A stretch of DNA of 7,287 nt from Oscillibacter sp. (GTDB lineage: Bacteria; Bacillota; Clostridia; Oscillospirales; Oscillospiraceae), in NCBI GenBank assembly GCA_017447005.1, contig JAFSOM010000016.1, positions 1-7,287 of the forward strand, read 5' to 3'. How positions within the stretch are numbered: position 1 is the first letter of the stretch; each line of letters opens with the position of its first letter. A model generated the notes under the pieces. That model searched no databases. It was not told the origin of the DNA and saw only the letters and a program-made list of their open reading frames with translations. The position numbers and the translations under genes are program-made. This document shows positions 6,473 to 7,287 of the stretch, piece after piece.

Positions 6473-7167
6473 AAAAATACCGCAATCCGCTCCGGCGCAG
6501 TATTCTCTTCGGTTGCGGGGCGTTCATCGCCCTGCTGTGTCTGACGCTGGCCGCTCTGGGCTTTCTCATCTATTATCAGGGTATGATTGAAAAATATCAG
6601 ACCTATATCGGAGACGCGCTGGAACTGACGCTGACGGAGATTGAGGCCGACGACCTGAAAATGTGCATGGAAAGCGGAGAGAAGACGCAGGATTGGATTT
6701 GGACGCAGGATTTTCTGAACCGCGTAAAAGAACTCTATGATTTCGCGTTTGTCTGTATTGTGAAGCCGCTGAACCTGAACGACACGGACAATATGATGAA
6801 CGTCATGGCGGGAGTTACGAAGGCGGAGCGGATGGAAAACGAGGAATTTTATTCCGTGACGCTGGGCGAGTTGACCGGAGACAGTTATTCCGCGGAAGTC
6901 GCGGGTTACTATCTGGAGCGCATGAACGACGGAAGCCATGTCAGCTACTACCGCAACCGGACGGAATTTGGCTATATGTACACGGGTCTGATTCCGATTT
7001 TGGATTCTTCCGGAGAAGCGGTGGCGATACTGGCGGCGGATTTGAGCATGGAGGAAATTATCAGGACGCTGATACGTTATCTCATCATTGTGCTGGCGGA
7101 AATTGTAGCGCTGGCGTCTCTGTTTCTGACCGTCCTGTACCGCTGGCTGATACTATTTCCGTTTTAA
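6469..7167 (+). CDS. Cache-type membrane sensor, 3'-truncated by an IS630-type element
   Basis: The product is a 232-residue fragment. A basic N-terminus (KKYRNPLRR) leads to helix 11-36, an outside domain at 37-200 and a second helix at 203-224. The outside domain ends GYMYTGLIPILDSSGEAVAI then LAADLSMEEII, the usual tail of a Cache sensor. This tail is laid out like the Cache tail of the preceding protein. After YRWL (224-227) only about five codons remain, and these probably derive from the inserted element. Proteins with this layout continue inside the cell with a HAMP linker and an output domain. With a STAS gene in the operon, a SpoIIE/PP2C phosphatase is the natural guess, but a kinase, cyclase or chemoreceptor output cannot be excluded. 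ATG 6469 overlaps the upstream TGA (ATGA), and AAAGGAG at 6451-6457 lies 11 bases before it. The remnant is probably signalling-dead. Confidence 0.8.
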   Translation: MKKYRNPLRRSILFGCGAFIALLCLTLAALGFLIYYQGMIEKYQTYIGDALELTLTEIEADDLKMCMESGEKTQDWIWTQDFLNRVKELYDFAFVCIVKPLNLNDTDNMMNVMAGVTKAERMENEEFYSVTLGELTGDSYSAEVAGYYLERMNDGSHVSYYRNRTEFGYMYTGLIPILDSSGEAVAILAADLSMEEIIRTLIRYLIIVLAEIVALASLFLTVLYRWLILFPF

Positions 7168-7287
7168 CCAGTCGACAAAAACAACTTCCCAAGCCAGTCC
7201 CGTTTTGTGATACGAACAACGGTTTCATTTGTTAAAGCGCAGATAACTTCGCAAAGGCGTTCCTCCACTTTATCCAGAGATTCAAAA
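7151..7287 (-). mobile_element. IS630-family element, end of element (partial)
   Basis: This holds the C-terminus of a minus-strand transposase and a short terminal sequence. IS630 elements insert at and duplicate TA. Candidate TA dinucleotides at the junction are 7151-7152 and 7154-7155, just after the last sensor-like codons. The inverted repeat cannot be confirmed because the other end is outside the window, so the left boundary is uncertain by about 15 bases. Confidence 0.6.
7164..7287 (-). CDS. IS630-type DDE transposase, C-terminal end (partial)
   Basis: On the minus strand, 40 residues are open to the window edge and end in TAA at 7166-7164. They begin FESLDKVEERLCEVICAL, continue TNETVVRITKRDWLGKLF and end LSTG. 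I recognise the run F-x-S-L-D-x-V-E-[DE]-x-L followed some residues later by S/RIT-x-[RF]-x-W as the C-terminal end of IS630-like transposases, after the last catalytic acid. The catalytic DDE/DDD residues themselves are outside the window. It is convergent with the operon, and its stop lies within the last codons of the truncated sensor. The stretch is visibly more AT-rich than the operon, in keeping with separate origin. Confidence 0.72.
   Translation of the reverse strand, partial: FESLDKVEERLCEVICALTNETVVRITKRDWLGKLFLSTG

Overview
The window looks like a piece of a Gram-positive, probably clostridial (Firmicutes) chromosome. The reasons are strong purine-rich ribosome sites (AAGGAG types), one GTG start, moderate GC content, an exporter resembling the NHLM/NHLP peptide-export family, and a SpoIIAA/RsbV-type STAS protein. 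I cannot name a species. All genes of the central block read on the + strand and are packed as one operon. The block is cut at both ends by insertion sequences of two different families.

Left edge (1-139): the last 26 codons of an IstB-type helper ATPase and the right end of an IS21-family element, ending in CA at about 139. The next base continues the interior of an ABC exporter gene (144-1838). That gene still encodes a transmembrane domain and a complete ATPase domain, but its normal 5' end and ribosome site are missing, evidently displaced by the IS21 element.

Centre (1839-6472): after a 104-nt gap comes a 98-residue STAS anti-anti-sigma-type protein (1943-2239). Next is an unrecognised soluble 389-residue protein (2307-3476, GTG start). 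Overlapping it by one base is a 998-residue membrane protein (3476-6472) that joins an outside beta-propeller-like domain, an outside Cache-like domain and a 12-helix MFS-type domain. A second membrane sensor (6469-7167) overlaps that gene by four bases.

Right edge (about 7151-7287): the second sensor stops within a few residues of its second membrane helix, where its cytoplasmic output domain should begin. On the opposite strand, the C-terminus of an IS630-type transposase begins at the same place. The missing part was plausibly a SpoIIE/PP2C phosphatase, which would pair with the STAS protein in a partner switch. This is inference, because neither a phosphatase nor a kinase is visible.

Working model (inference): a peptide-export operon whose activity or expression is tuned by a phosphorylation switch, with a receptor-like MFS fusion and a Cache sensor reading the outside. 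The inner reading frames are intact while both terminal genes are truncated, so the damage looks recent. No tRNA, rRNA, CRISPR array or convincing terminator was seen.
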